A DNA stretch of 64,000 nucleotides from Planctomycetota bacterium (GTDB lineage: Bacteria; Planctomycetota; UBA1135; JACQFD01): contig JACQFD010000029.1 of NCBI GenBank assembly GCA_016200225.1, positions 1-64,000 on the forward strand, written 5' to 3'. A program made the position numbers and the translations under genes. Under the pieces are notes generated by a model, which ran no database searches, was not told where the DNA came from, and saw nothing but the letters and a program-made list of their open reading frames with translations. Positions within the stretch are counted from its first letter, which is position 1. The number at the start of each line of letters is the position of its first letter. Positions 32,941 through 41,394 of the stretch are shown here, piece by piece.

Positions 32941-33221
32941 GGTCGCTCCGCGGGGGATCGTCGGTTTGAAAAGAAATGTTCGCGCGAATTCGTTAGCTTC
33001 AACATTACGAACGCGGTCGTCAAGATTCGAACGGCAGCACCGCCCTTTGCACCGGAGGGCAACAGCGCCGCGCGCGCGACCCGTCGCGGGAATTCCGCGA
33101 ATCGCACGTGCCGTCGACGGAGGCAGTGGCGGGTTGGACGCGCTCGGGCAGGCCCCGAATTCACGACCTCGCGATCCGAGGGACCGCCGATACACTGCGC
33201 CGCAACAGACCTTCCCGCAAC

Positions 33222-33977
33222 GTGGAATCGAAATCGCAACAATTCCGTTCGTCAACCGGCGATGCGCCATCGCCCGACTTGCAACAGATCGTGCGGCGCG
33301 TGGTCGCGAAAATCGCCGCCGAACGAATTGTAAAGAACGCCAATCCCGCCGCGCCCGCGCCGGTCGCCTCCGCAACGGCCGCGCGAACGATCGTGGACGC
33401 CGCCGCAATTGCCGAGCTTGCGGATCAATCGACGCTCGAAGTTCAAGGCGACGCGATCGTCACTCCGATGGCGGCCGATATGGCGCGCGAACGAAATATA
33501 AAAATCCAATTCGTCGCGGGCGACGATCGAATGCTAACGATCGCCATCGGCGCCGACCACGGCGGTTATTTATTAAAAGCCGCGCTCGCAACTTGGCTTC
33601 GCGCGTCGGGCCACCGCGTGCTGGATTTCGGAACCGGCGACGCTGCGCCATGCGATTACCCGGACTTCGCCCTCGCCGTCGCGCGCGCGGTTGCGTCGGG
33701 CGCGGCGCGGTTTGGAATCATGATCGACGGCGCGGGAATCGGTTCGTCGATGGCCGCGAATCGAGTGCGGGGAGTGCTTGCGGCGTTATGTAATGATCCC
33801 GACGCCGCGCGAAACGCGCGCGAACATAACTTCGCGAACATGTTAACGATGGGCGCGCGCAAAACGACCGATGCGCAGGCGCGCGAAATTGTGGCGGCAT
33901 TTCTAACGACTCCCGAGGGCGAGGAGCGACACGCGCGCCGAGTCCGGAAAATCCGCGATCTCGACCGGATTCGTTAA
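33222..33977 (+). CDS. rpiB: RpiB/LacAB-type sugar-phosphate isomerase with N-terminal extension
   Basis: The C-terminal ~150 residues are an RpiB domain (ribose/ribulose 5-phosphate interconversion): [42 protein letters not shown] and [20 protein letters not shown] signatures. The usual catalytic Cys of CGTGIG is replaced by Asp (IDGAGIG). The N-terminal ~90 residues are additional: an amphipathic helix [16 protein letters not shown], a Pro/Ala linker and a segment [10 protein letters not shown] also seen in microcompartment-linked enzymes. The helix resembles encapsulation peptides. The start is GTG 33222 or ATG 33108. It is 22 bp upstream of deoC. Confidence 0.85.
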   Translation: MESKSQQFRSSTGDAPSPDLQQIVRRVVAKIAAERIVKNANPAAPAPVASATAARTIVDAAAIAELADQSTLEVQGDAIVTPMAADMARERNIKIQFVAGDDRMLTIAIGADHGGYLLKAALATWLRASGHRVLDFGTGDAAPCDYPDFALAVARAVASGAARFGIMIDGAGIGSSMAANRVRGVLAALCNDPDAARNAREHNFANMLTMGARKTTDAQAREIVAAFLTTPEGEERHARRVRKIRDLDRIR

Positions 33978-33999
33978 TTTACTATTCACGAAGTCGAAC

Positions 34000-34881
34000 A
34001 TGGATTTTTCCGCGCTGCCGCAAGAGGAACTGGAGCAGATTATTGAACGGATCGCGCGCGAAATGCTTGCCGAAGGTCTTCGGACACCGGCCGGCCGCGA
34101 CGTCGCTATTTGTAGTTGTCACGGGTGCGGATCGAGCGCCTGTCCCGACACGCTTGCGCGCGGATTCGACGCGGGCGCCGATCGGATCGGCATCGAACAA
34201 AAACTCCCGGCGGCGGCGGCGCATCTCGCGGCGCGGATCGATCATACATTACTGAAACCGGATGCTACGTATACGCAATTGGATCAATTGTGCGCCGAGG
34301 CGCGCGATTTTCATTTCGCGACGGTTTGCGTGAATCCGGTCAACGTGCGCCGCTGTGCGCGGCTGCTCGCGGGCACGCGCACGAAAGTGTGCTCGGTCGT
34401 CGGATTTCCTCTGGGCGCGACGATGGCGGACGCTAAAAGTTATGAAACGCGGCGCGTCATTGGCGAAGGCGCGTGCGAAGTGGATATGGTGATACACGTC
34501 GGCGCGCTGAAAAGCGGGGACGATGATGCAGTTCGCCGCGACATCGCCGCCGTCGCCGACGCGTGCCGCGATGGCGGCGCGATTTTAAAAGTAATATTGG
34601 AATGTTGCCTTCTAAACGATGACGAAAAAGTCCGCGGATGTAAATTATCCGTCGCGGCGGGCGCCGATTTTGTAAAGACATCGACTGGTTTCTCGACGGG
34701 CGGCGCCACCGTCGCCGACGTGGCTCTCATGCGGCGGGCCGTCGGCCGCGCGGTCGGCGTCAAAGCGGCCGGCGGCATTCGCGATCTCGCAACCGCGCAG
34801 GCCATGCAGAGTGCCGGCGCCGACCGAATTGGAGCCTCCGCGAGCGTCAAGATTGTGAATGAAGTCGCGGGCGCGCGCTGA
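34000..34881 (+). CDS. deoC: Deoxyribose-phosphate aldolase with microcompartment-type N-terminus
   Basis: The 293-aa product has a C-terminal DERA domain from [24 protein letters not shown] holds the catalytic Asp, LKVILECC one Lys, and [14 protein letters not shown] the Schiff-base Lys. It splits 2-deoxyribose-5-P into glyceraldehyde-3-P and acetaldehyde. The extra ~75 N-terminal residues begin with the amphipathic helix [17 protein letters not shown], like PduP/PduD encapsulation peptides. Then come RTPAGRD and a Cys cluster [11 protein letters not shown], possibly metal-binding. It follows rpiB by 22 bp. The pair matches the signature enzymes of sugar-phosphate-utilising microcompartments, but shell genes are not in this window. 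Confidence 0.9.
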   Translation: MDFSALPQEELEQIIERIAREMLAEGLRTPAGRDVAICSCHGCGSSACPDTLARGFDAGADRIGIEQKLPAAAAHLAARIDHTLLKPDATYTQLDQLCAEARDFHFATVCVNPVNVRRCARLLAGTRTKVCSVVGFPLGATMADAKSYETRRVIGEGACEVDMVIHVGALKSGDDDAVRRDIAAVADACRDGGAILKVILECCLLNDDEKVRGCKLSVAAGADFVKTSTGFSTGGATVADVALMRRAVGRAVGVKAAGGIRDLATAQAMQSAGADRIGASASVKIVNEVAGAR

Positions 34882-35034
34882 GGCGCGAAACCAAGAAAAG
34901 ATTTTTCGGTAACCGCTTCACGCGGGGTTCTTAATTCGGAGCACGAACATTCACCTCTGGCTCCGATCGCAACGATTCCAGTCACGATCGGGGACCTCAG
35001 GAAACTGTAGTAACCCCGCTTTCCTAATAGTCTC

Positions 35035-35412
35035 ATGCGTGCAAAACTCTCTCGTGTCGAAGTCTACGGGCGCCAACCCGAACTCCTTCGGTATTACCGC
35101 GATGCTCTTGGCCTCCCGATCCGCGATGCGCGCGATGATTGGGGATTGATGGAACTTGGTGGCGACGATGGCGCCGCGCTCGTCCCCGGCCAGGCCGGGG
35201 CCCCCTATGCTCCGCATTCGCGTCCCGGAACATTAGCATTAGTCTTCGAAGTCGAAGACTTTGAAGAAACAGTCACGGAACTCCGCGCGCGCGGCGTTTC
35301 ATTCCAATGCGACGTTGACGATTCCACAGGAAGCCGCGAAATCCGCATGCGCGCTCCGGATGGAATGATCCATCGCTTGATCGAGAAAGATCCGGTTATT
35401 TCAAATAACTAA
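35035..35412 (+). CDS. VOC/glyoxalase-family protein
   Basis: The 125-aa product has the two beta-alpha-beta-beta-beta modules of the vicinal-oxygen-chelate fold: SRVEVYGRQPELLRYYRDALGLPI and LALVFEVEDFEETVTELRARGVSF, ending RMRAPDGMIHRLIEK. Potential metal ligands are Glu and His near the second module (Glu of VEVY, His of MIHRL). The substrate cannot be inferred. It lies 153 bp after deoC and ends before a good terminator. Confidence 0.85.
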   Translation: MRAKLSRVEVYGRQPELLRYYRDALGLPIRDARDDWGLMELGGDDGAALVPGQAGAPYAPHSRPGTLALVFEVEDFEETVTELRARGVSFQCDVDDSTGSREIRMRAPDGMIHRLIEKDPVISNN

Positions 35413-35439
35413 TCTGTTCGGATCTTAAAAATAACAAGA

Positions 35440-35464
35440 AACGGCCGCGAAATTCGCGGCCGTT
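35440..35464. terminator. Bidirectional-type Rho-independent terminator
   Basis: A 12-bp stem (AACGGCCGCGAA at 35440-35451, complement at 35453-35464) is followed on the plus strand by TTCGTTTGATTGCTTTTC. On the minus strand it is followed by TTCTTGTTATTTTTAAG. It ends the VOC gene and probably also the convergent 35491 gene. Confidence 0.8.
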
Positions 35465-35490
35465 TTCGTTTGATTGCTTTTCTTCCAAAA

Positions 35491-35973
35491 TCAGGGCGCG
35501 CGTTTCCGGATTTGTAAAGACGCTTCGGACGCCTGAATGGCGCGAAGGGCTTCGGGAATCCGGCCGGCCGGCAATGTTATAATTTCAGGAGCCGCGTTCA
35601 ATTCGAGCAATGCCCGCGCGCACGCTTCCATCGAGCCCGTCTCGACCCAGCGCGGTTCGTTTTCGAACGGCATGTTGGCAAACGCGCGCCCATTCGCGTC
35701 GAAATATCCAACTTCTTGAAAATAAGTATTCTCGACGAGCCAAAGGACCAAATCGCCCGATGGAAATCCGTATCGGGTTTTCGCGATATAACCGATGGCT
35801 TCGCGAGGTCCGGGCCACGATTTGAATACTTCGTAACGCGCTTCGACGATGCCCGCGACCGGGATTCCATCCGATTCCAGAGACCGTCGCGACGCGCATG
35901 CGGCGGCGGCGATGCAGAAACTAAATATTACGGTTCGCTTCGGAGACAGAGCGCCGCGTAGCCGACTGCACAA
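35491..35973 (-). CDS. Small putative lipoprotein, function unknown
   Basis: In this frame a hydrophobic stretch VIFSFCIAAAAC ends in a possible lipobox (AAAC), followed by a soluble domain of ~140 residues with YGFPSGDLVLWLVENTYFQEVGYFDANGRAF. I recognise no family. The start is uncertain: TTG at 35973 gives a basic n-region (CSRLRGALSPKR) before the hydrophobic core. ATG codons at 36045 or 36093 would overlap the small ORF at 35928-35999. It sits at the 3' end of the oxidase-assembly cluster. Confidence 0.6.
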   Translation of the reverse strand: MCSRLRGALSPKRTVIFSFCIAAAACASRRSLESDGIPVAGIVEARYEVFKSWPGPREAIGYIAKTRYGFPSGDLVLWLVENTYFQEVGYFDANGRAFANMPFENEPRWVETGSMEACARALLELNAAPEIITLPAGRIPEALRAIQASEASLQIRKRAP

Positions 35974-35999
35974 ATGAATAATGCGAATGCCAACATCAT
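35928..35999 (-). CDS. 23-aa predicted membrane peptide
   Basis: ATG ATG TTG... encodes MMLAFALFICAVGYAALCLRSEP, one hydrophobic helix with two Cys and a positively charged end. A strong Shine-Dalgarno-like GGGAGG lies 3 nt before the ATG, the clearest ribosome site in this region. It follows the DUF420 gene on the same strand and overlaps the next gene in another frame. Single-helix subunits of similar size are known in haem-copper oxidases and their assembly complexes. A role is only suggested by position. Confidence 0.5.
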   Translation of the reverse strand: MMLAFALFICAVGYAALCLRSEP

Positions 36000-36132
36000 G
36001 TTCCTCCCAAAAGGTGGGTTCATCCCCACGTCCTTGCAGGTTCATTCGGTCGGCGGGCGTCACAAACTGAAACATCGGCCGTTTCGGCCGCAAATGTGAG
36101 AAGGTTTTTCCGAGTCCGTCGATTCGCGGCGT

Positions 36133-36609
36133 TCAACCATGGGCGCCGACGCCGGCGGGATACAAATGGTAGAGCATCCAATAGACGACGACGCCGGTCA
36201 CCGATACGTACAACCAGATCGGAAACGTGATGCGTGCGATGCGCGCGTGGCGTTCGAATTCGCCGCGGAAAGCGCGCCGGAATGTTACCCAAATGAAAGG
36301 CAACATTCCGACGGCGAGGACCATGTGCGTATATAAAATCGACAAATATACAATCCGGGCGGCGCCCGATTCCGGGAACACGGTCGTTCCGCGGACGGAG
36401 TGATACGTAATATAAGAAACCAGAAAGATGCCCGATGCGGTCAGCGCCGCGAGCATGCATCGTTTATGAGCTTCCCGGCGTTTTAATTTTATAAATACGA
36501 GACCGGTGACGAGCAGCACGGCGCTGCAGGCGTTCAACGTCGCGTTCAGATGCGGCAGCGCGTCGATGACGGCCAATTTATTTTTTCGCGCCGGCAAGCT
36601 GCCGCGCAT
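36133..36609 (-). CDS. DUF420 membrane protein (CtaM-like)
   Basis: The 158-aa product has four predicted TM helices. The DUF420 landmarks are LPHLNATLNACSAVLLVTGL, RREAHKRCMLAALTAS, YITYHSVRG and YLSILYTHMVLAVGMLPF, with conserved His residues. The family includes CtaM/YozB, which is needed for haem A-containing oxidase maturation in staphylococci. The ATG at 36609 overlaps the SCO gene end by 32 bp. A TTG at 36576, directly after the SCO stop, would give a protein starting just before LPHLNAT and is a plausible alternative. Confidence 0.8.
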   Translation of the reverse strand: MRGSLPARKNKLAVIDALPHLNATLNACSAVLLVTGLVFIKLKRREAHKRCMLAALTASGIFLVSYITYHSVRGTTVFPESGAARIVYLSILYTHMVLAVGMLPFIWVTFRRAFRGEFERHARIARITFPIWLYVSVTGVVVYWMLYHLYPAGVGAHG

Positions 36610-37348
36610 TCTCGCGCAATTGTTTCATATCGCCGCGTTCGGCGCTGTCGTAACGGCCGCGAATCACGCCGGCGCCGTCGATAAGAAAAAACTTCGAACT
36701 GTGAAGTATGCTCGTCGGGTCTTTCGGATTCATCAAATCCATTCCGACTTTGAACGACGTCAGCGCGACATCGAATATGATCTGGCGGTCGCCGGTCAGA
36801 TAATACCAATGATCGCCGGCGCCGCCGAATTGTTTGGAATACTCGGCGAGCGCCTGCGGCGTGTCGTTTTTCGGATCCACGCTGAACGAAATATAATAAA
36901 TATTCGGAATTTCCTTCAAATCCGAGCGCAGGCGGCTCATTTCGGCCGACATCCCCGGACACGTGCTTCCGCAGCGCGTAAAAATAAAATCCGCGATCCA
37001 AATCTTACTTTTCAGCGCGTCGAGAGAAAACTCCTTGCCGTCCTGGTTTGTTAATGAAAACGGAATCACGCGGCCGAGTCCCTCCCCTTCCGGTTGAAAA
37101 AGCGGCGGCGCGTCGTGCGAACTCGAGCTGTCGCCGTCTTGAACGATCAGCGGGACAAAACCGTCATTTTCGCCAGGCTTGCTCGCGGTCGCAAATGGTT
37201 CGCCGCCCTTGGGACGCGGATGATTGGCTCCCTTGAAAAACCATTTCCAGCCCATGAGTCCGATGCCGGTGGAAACCAGCACGACGAGTAAGAATGTCCA
37301 GAAAACGCCGTTTCCGTTTGAAACCGAAGCTGTGTTCTTTTCTGTCAT
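36578..37348 (-). CDS. SCO1/SenC-type copper chaperone
   Basis: The 256-aa membrane-anchored thioredoxin-fold protein has a TM segment FWTFLLVVLVSTGIGLMG and the copper ligands in TRCGSTCPGMS (CxxxC). The distal His is in ILHSSKFFLID. 'FSVDPKNDTPQALAEYSKQFG' is also typical. SCO proteins deliver copper to the CuA site of cytochrome c oxidase. A low-complexity linker GDSSSSHDAPP lies between anchor and domain. It is in the minus-strand order ctaA-ctaB-SCO-DUF420. Confidence 0.92.
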   Translation of the reverse strand: MTEKNTASVSNGNGVFWTFLLVVLVSTGIGLMGWKWFFKGANHPRPKGGEPFATASKPGENDGFVPLIVQDGDSSSSHDAPPLFQPEGEGLGRVIPFSLTNQDGKEFSLDALKSKIWIADFIFTRCGSTCPGMSAEMSRLRSDLKEIPNIYYISFSVDPKNDTPQALAEYSKQFGGAGDHWYYLTGDRQIIFDVALTSFKVGMDLMNPKDPTSILHSSKFFLIDGAGVIRGRYDSAERGDMKQLRENARQLAGAKK

Positions 37349-37388
37349 GGGAGTTCGTGGATTCGATGCGCTGCGATCATAATTTATA

Positions 37389-38291
37389 TCAATTCGCGAT
37401 CTTGTCGAGCACGAGCATCGCGAGCACGGCCGGAAGATACATGACCGATGCTAACAATAGATGCCTCGCCTGTCCGCGCGTGCGCCCGACGGCCATGCGC
37501 GTCGCGAAATAAAGAAAAATCGCGCCAAACGCGATCGACGTCGAAAGGTAAAACCCGCCCGCGAGATGAAGCGGAAACGGCAGCGCGGCCACGGCGATCA
37601 GTAATATTGTAAATACAATCGTCTGCGCGCCGAGCCGCTTGCCCTCGCGGTCGACCACGGCCAGCATTTGATAACCGGCCGCTTCATAATCGTCGCGATA
37701 CATCCACGCGATCGCGAAGAAGTGCGGCAATTGCCACAAAAAAAGTATTCCAAACAATACGAGCGCGGGAATGCCGAGCGATCCGGTCGCGCCGGTCCAG
37801 CCGAGCACCGGCGGAATCGCCCCCGCGACCGCGCCGACGATCGTGTTCCACGTCGTGCGCGTTTTGAGCGGCGTGTAGACGCCAACGTAAAATAGTAAAC
37901 ATCCGGCGGCGAGCCCGGCCGTCAGTGAATTTACAAATCCGATCAGTAATATCTGCCCGAGAATCGCCAATCCGAGCGCGAACGCGGTCGCCGCGCCTTC
38001 GGAAACGCGTCCGGCCGGGATCGGACGGTGTTCGGTTCGGCGCATGCGCCCGTCGAGATCGCTCTCGACCACTTGATTGAGCGCGCCGGCCCCCGCCGAA
38101 ACGAAGGTCGTCCCCAGAACTGTAAAAATAAACTTTCGCCAGTCGATCGGCTGCGGCGCGAGATCGAAACCGGCGGCCGTCGTGATCGCCACCATCGCGG
38201 TGATGCGGATTTTCGCGAGTTCCGCCGCATCGGCCACGCGCGTACGGAACCTCGCCCGCAAGTCCACTTTCGACGCGGCGTGCGAATTCAC
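37389..38291 (-). CDS. ctaB: Protoheme IX farnesyltransferase
   Basis: The 300-aa UbiA-superfamily membrane enzyme has the first Asp-rich motif NQVVESDLDGRMRRTEHRPIPAG and the second region YRDDYEAAGYQMLAVVDREGKR. About eight TM segments are visible. It converts haem B to haem O for haem-copper oxidases. It overlaps ctaA by 4 bp (ATGA), showing translational coupling. The SCO gene follows after 40 bp. Confidence 0.94.
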   Translation of the reverse strand: MNSHAASKVDLRARFRTRVADAAELAKIRITAMVAITTAAGFDLAPQPIDWRKFIFTVLGTTFVSAGAGALNQVVESDLDGRMRRTEHRPIPAGRVSEGAATAFALGLAILGQILLIGFVNSLTAGLAAGCLLFYVGVYTPLKTRTTWNTIVGAVAGAIPPVLGWTGATGSLGIPALVLFGILFLWQLPHFFAIAWMYRDDYEAAGYQMLAVVDREGKRLGAQTIVFTILLIAVAALPFPLHLAGGFYLSTSIAFGAIFLYFATRMAVGRTRGQARHLLLASVMYLPAVLAMLVLDKIAN

Positions 38292-39241
38292 GCCGTCGCT
38301 CCGGCGGCCGCGGCCCGCCGCGCGGTTTCGTTAAATTCTAATAATCTTCCGGCGCGCGCCATGAGCAGGGTCGAACCCGCGGTCAACAGCGCGCCCGCCA
38401 TGACGTGCAGCGTCGGAAACAGTATATTATACAAATCCCGTCCGGCGGCGTCGTTTTTCGGTTTCCTGAAGAGCAGCGCGAGGAATCCAAGAAATATTTG
38501 TAACATAACGATCGCGCCGAGCAGCATCGCGTGTTTCCCGAGCCGCGCGCCCGCGCTCTGCGCCGCGGTCGCGACCCATGCCGCCACGGCCGCGAACAAC
38601 AGCGCGCCCGCGACATGGAGCCAGATCGCCCACGCGGCATTCGCATGCCGGTAAACCGCGCCGAGGACAATTTGTATAAATGCAATCGCGACCAGCGCGC
38701 GCGCGCCGCGCACGACGGCCATTCCGGAAGGCGCGACCGCCGGAGGAATCGTAGAATTTACCAATCCTTCCCCGGATGTTAAATATACAATCGCGACGAC
38801 GATCGCGAGATAGGTCTGCGCGAGCAGCGCGTGCGGCACGACCATCGCGGCCGGCTGTTGCATCCAAACGCCGAGGCCCCCGACGGCGCCCTGCATCGCG
38901 ACCACGCCAACTGTTAGATACGCGAGATTGCGGACCGAGGCGCGCGGCTCGTATTTATAAGTAAAATACGCGAGCGCGATCGATAAGATTCCGAGCGTCC
39001 AGCCGACGGCGCGATGAAAAAACTCCGAAAAAACGTCTCCGCCCGAATAGTTACGTCCCGCGGCCGTCTCATAACCGTTCTGCAATTGTTGTATCGGGAC
39101 GATGCCGCCGTGGTTCGTCACGGGATCGGGAATGCTGAGTCCCGCATCCCGGCTTGTCACGGTTGCCCCGACGGAAATCATTAAAAACGCGACCGCCGCG
39201 ACCAGAATCGCCAGTCGATGGAGGTTGCGGGGCGGATTCAT
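38288..39241 (-). CDS. ctaA: COX15/CtaA-family haem A synthase
   Basis: The 317-aa protein has eight predicted TM helices. The first has LVAAVAFLMISVGATVTSRDAGLSIPD, the family's GxxVTxTGAGL-like region. EFFHRAVGWTLGIL holds the first conserved His, with further His in VVPHALLAQTYLA, YRHANAAWAIWLHVAG and LHVMAGALL. It hydroxylates haem O to make haem A. It is the first gene of the assembly operon. Oxidase subunit genes are not in the window. Confidence 0.92.
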   Translation of the reverse strand: MNPPRNLHRLAILVAAVAFLMISVGATVTSRDAGLSIPDPVTNHGGIVPIQQLQNGYETAAGRNYSGGDVFSEFFHRAVGWTLGILSIALAYFTYKYEPRASVRNLAYLTVGVVAMQGAVGGLGVWMQQPAAMVVPHALLAQTYLAIVVAIVYLTSGEGLVNSTIPPAVAPSGMAVVRGARALVAIAFIQIVLGAVYRHANAAWAIWLHVAGALLFAAVAAWVATAAQSAGARLGKHAMLLGAIVMLQIFLGFLALLFRKPKNDAAGRDLYNILFPTLHVMAGALLTAGSTLLMARAGRLLEFNETARRAAAAGATA

Positions 39242-39341
39242 GGGCGTTGGGGCGAGGATACTACTGATCCAAGCGCGCCTTGGAAACGACGACGGCGACG
39301 GTTTTGTCCGTCGCCGCCGATATGGTCGCTTCGAGAATGAA

Positions 39342-40154
39342 TTACTTCTTTCCGAACGCCGGGAATTTCGCTTCGACCGAGCCTTTGGCGTCCACCTTCA
39401 CTTCGAGTTCCTTCGAACCGAGCGTCTCGTGGATCGCTTCGAGCGTGTACGTCCCGGCCGGGAGATTCTTAATTTCAAAATTGCCGGCCTCGTCGGTCAC
39501 CGCGAAGAACGGATGCGGCACGACGTGGCAAACCGAGCTCATCCAGGAGTGAATATCACACTTGATCCAAAGGCTCGTTTCCTTGGTCTTCCAGTTTTCG
39601 ACGGACAGTTCCTGCGAACCCGCCGGTTGTCCCTGATTCAACTGCTTGTTCTTCTTTCCCATCGAATGGACGTTGTGCGTCGTCTGATCGCTGTTTTTAA
39701 CAGTTAACTTCTGGCCCGCGACGAGTCCGAAGACATGTGGTGAATACATACAATTCTTCTGGTCGAGCGCCACGGCGTCTTTCGGTGCGTCGAACTTGCC
39801 CTCGATGCCTTTCTTAATATAAACAAAAACATTCTTGAGGCCGTTGTCCTTGCCGACGATCGCCATTTCTTCCTTCATCACCGGTGCCGCGTTCGCTTTG
39901 ACGCAAACGCCGTCTTTCACCATGTCGACCGCTTCGCGCTTCGGCGCTTCGCCGTCGAATTTGATGTTTCCTTTAATCGTAGCATCGCCCGACTGCGCGG
40001 CGGCCGCGTCCGGCGTCCCCGCGACATGAACAATTCCGGCCGTGGCCGCGACGCTTTCGTTCGAACCGGAATGGACATCCGAATAAACATAAAGACCGGT
40101 CGCGCCGAGAGGCGCGATCGCGCCGGCCACTAATAATAAAGAATTTCGCAACAT
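39342..40154 (-). CDS. Exported cupredoxin-like protein with CarboxypepD_reg C-terminus (paralogue 1)
   Basis: The 270-aa product has a signal anchor (LLLVAGAIAPLGATGLYVYS). 'TIKGNIKFDGEAPKREAV' is followed by a cupredoxin-like fold with CMYSPHVFGLVAGQKLTVKN, TTHNVHS and KCDIHSWM. The Cys/His set resembles copper ligands of plastocyanin-like and MauL-type proteins. The C-terminus is a short beta-sandwich (DEAGNFEIKNLPAGTYTLEA). It is next to the haem A/SCO genes, so copper or electron transfer in respiration is likely. A close paralogue lies upstream at 40421. Confidence 0.8.
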   Translation of the reverse strand: MLRNSLLLVAGAIAPLGATGLYVYSDVHSGSNESVAATAGIVHVAGTPDAAAAQSGDATIKGNIKFDGEAPKREAVDMVKDGVCVKANAAPVMKEEMAIVGKDNGLKNVFVYIKKGIEGKFDAPKDAVALDQKNCMYSPHVFGLVAGQKLTVKNSDQTTHNVHSMGKKNKQLNQGQPAGSQELSVENWKTKETSLWIKCDIHSWMSSVCHVVPHPFFAVTDEAGNFEIKNLPAGTYTLEAIHETLGSKELEVKVDAKGSVEAKFPAFGKK

Positions 40155-40398
40155 GATGGATGGATTGCTTGAGTTTGTTTGGAGTGGCGCAGTTTCGACA
40201 CGAACACCGCGCCCGATTTCGCTAAGAGCATACGGACTAGCAAGTAGCAAGCCGCTAGAGAACCCGATCGCCGCCGGCGCTGACTACGGTCAATTGGAAA
40301 ATCGCCGATGCAACTACTTGTTCGACAGCAACTTGAGCCGCAGGCAAAGACCGAAGTTCTTTCCGTCCGCGGGAACTTCCGCGCCCGTGTGGAGTTTC

Positions 40399-40419
40399 CC
40401 GGACGCGCGATGCGTCCGG
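40399..40419 (-). terminator. Hairpin just after the paralogue-2 stop codon
   Basis: CCGGACGC (40399-40406) and GCGTCCGG (40412-40419) form an 8-bp stem with a 5-nt loop. It lies 1 bp past the stop of the 40421 gene on the minus strand. No clear T-tract follows, so termination or mRNA protection is uncertain. The remaining sequence to 40154 shows no gene. Confidence 0.35.
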
Positions 40420-40420
40420 A

Positions 40421-41266
40421 TTATTTGCCGAAATGAAATTCGATCGTCTTTGTATCGGATTTGCCGAGCTCGACATCCAACGATTTTATTCCAAGCGTTT
40501 CGTGGATCGCATCAATCTTATACTTTCCGGGCGGAACGCCCGCGATTTCAAACGATCCGTTATCTTTAGTAACCGCGAAATAGGGATGATTCACGGCGTA
40601 AATCCACGCGCTCATCCAGGGGTGAATATCACATTTGACGAGTTTCTTGAGTTCGAGGATTTTGAAACGCAATTTCAGGTCGGGCGTTCCGGACGGCATT
40701 CCCTGATTGAATCCGGCGCTCTTGAGGGGCGAAGCATTTACATTATGAGATATATTATCGCTGTTGCGGATCAGTAACTGTTGCCCCGTCTGAACCGCGA
40801 TCACGTGAGGCCGGTACGTGCAACCCGACTGGTCGAGCACGACCGGCGCAGCGGGAGGATCGAACGCGCGCCCGCCAAAATCGTCGTGAATATAAATAAA
40901 AACATTGGCGAGTCCGCCGCCACCGCCGACGACCAATTCTTCTTTCTCGATCGCGGCATGTCCGTTGGTCGCGCATTCCGGAGTCACCGTGAACACTTCG
41001 CGCGCGGGAGGTTTTCCGTCGAACCTTACAATTCCCTTGATCGTGCCCACGGTGGCCGGATCGATCGGCGGCAGGCTTTTGTTTATTTCCGCGGCCGTGG
41101 GTTTCGTTTCGGCGCCGCTTCCCGCGCCGGCGGACGGCGTCGTCGCGGACTCTTTATTACAACTAAACCACGCCATCCCGCCCACGACGAACAAGATAAC
41201 AAAAATCGCGGCGATCGGCGCGACGCCGACGCGTCCTGAACGCTTAAAATCGGACATTGGATTCAT
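40421..41266 (-). CDS. Exported cupredoxin-like protein with CarboxypepD_reg C-terminus (paralogue 2)
   Basis: The 281-aa product has a TM or signal segment (VAPIAAIFVILFVVGGMAWFSC) that may be a lipobox-like anchor. The linker is Ala/Gly/Thr-rich. It shares with paralogue 1 the blocks TIKGIVRFDGKPPAREV, CTYRPHVIAVQTGQQLLIRN, SHNVNASP, KCDIHPWMSAW and a C-terminal NGSFEIAGVPPGKYKIDAIHETLG. Conserved Cys/His positions suggest metal binding. The start is ATG 41266 (MNPMSDF) or 41257. The tandem pair probably arose by duplication. Confidence 0.8.
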   Translation of the reverse strand: MNPMSDFKRSGRVGVAPIAAIFVILFVVGGMAWFSCNKESATTPSAGAGSGAETKPTAAEINKSLPPIDPATVGTIKGIVRFDGKPPAREVFTVTPECATNGHAAIEKEELVVGGGGGLANVFIYIHDDFGGRAFDPPAAPVVLDQSGCTYRPHVIAVQTGQQLLIRNSDNISHNVNASPLKSAGFNQGMPSGTPDLKLRFKILELKKLVKCDIHPWMSAWIYAVNHPYFAVTKDNGSFEIAGVPPGKYKIDAIHETLGIKSLDVELGKSDTKTIEFHFGK

Positions 41267-41394
41267 TTCTGCAGGGATCATCCGCTGTTGAGTAAGGAAT
41301 GGACGAAGCGCAGCGAGGGGTTTTCGCTGGCGCCGGCCGCTTTCAGCATTTATGACGTCGGTTTCAATATCGAACATCGTGCCACTGCGTTCCC

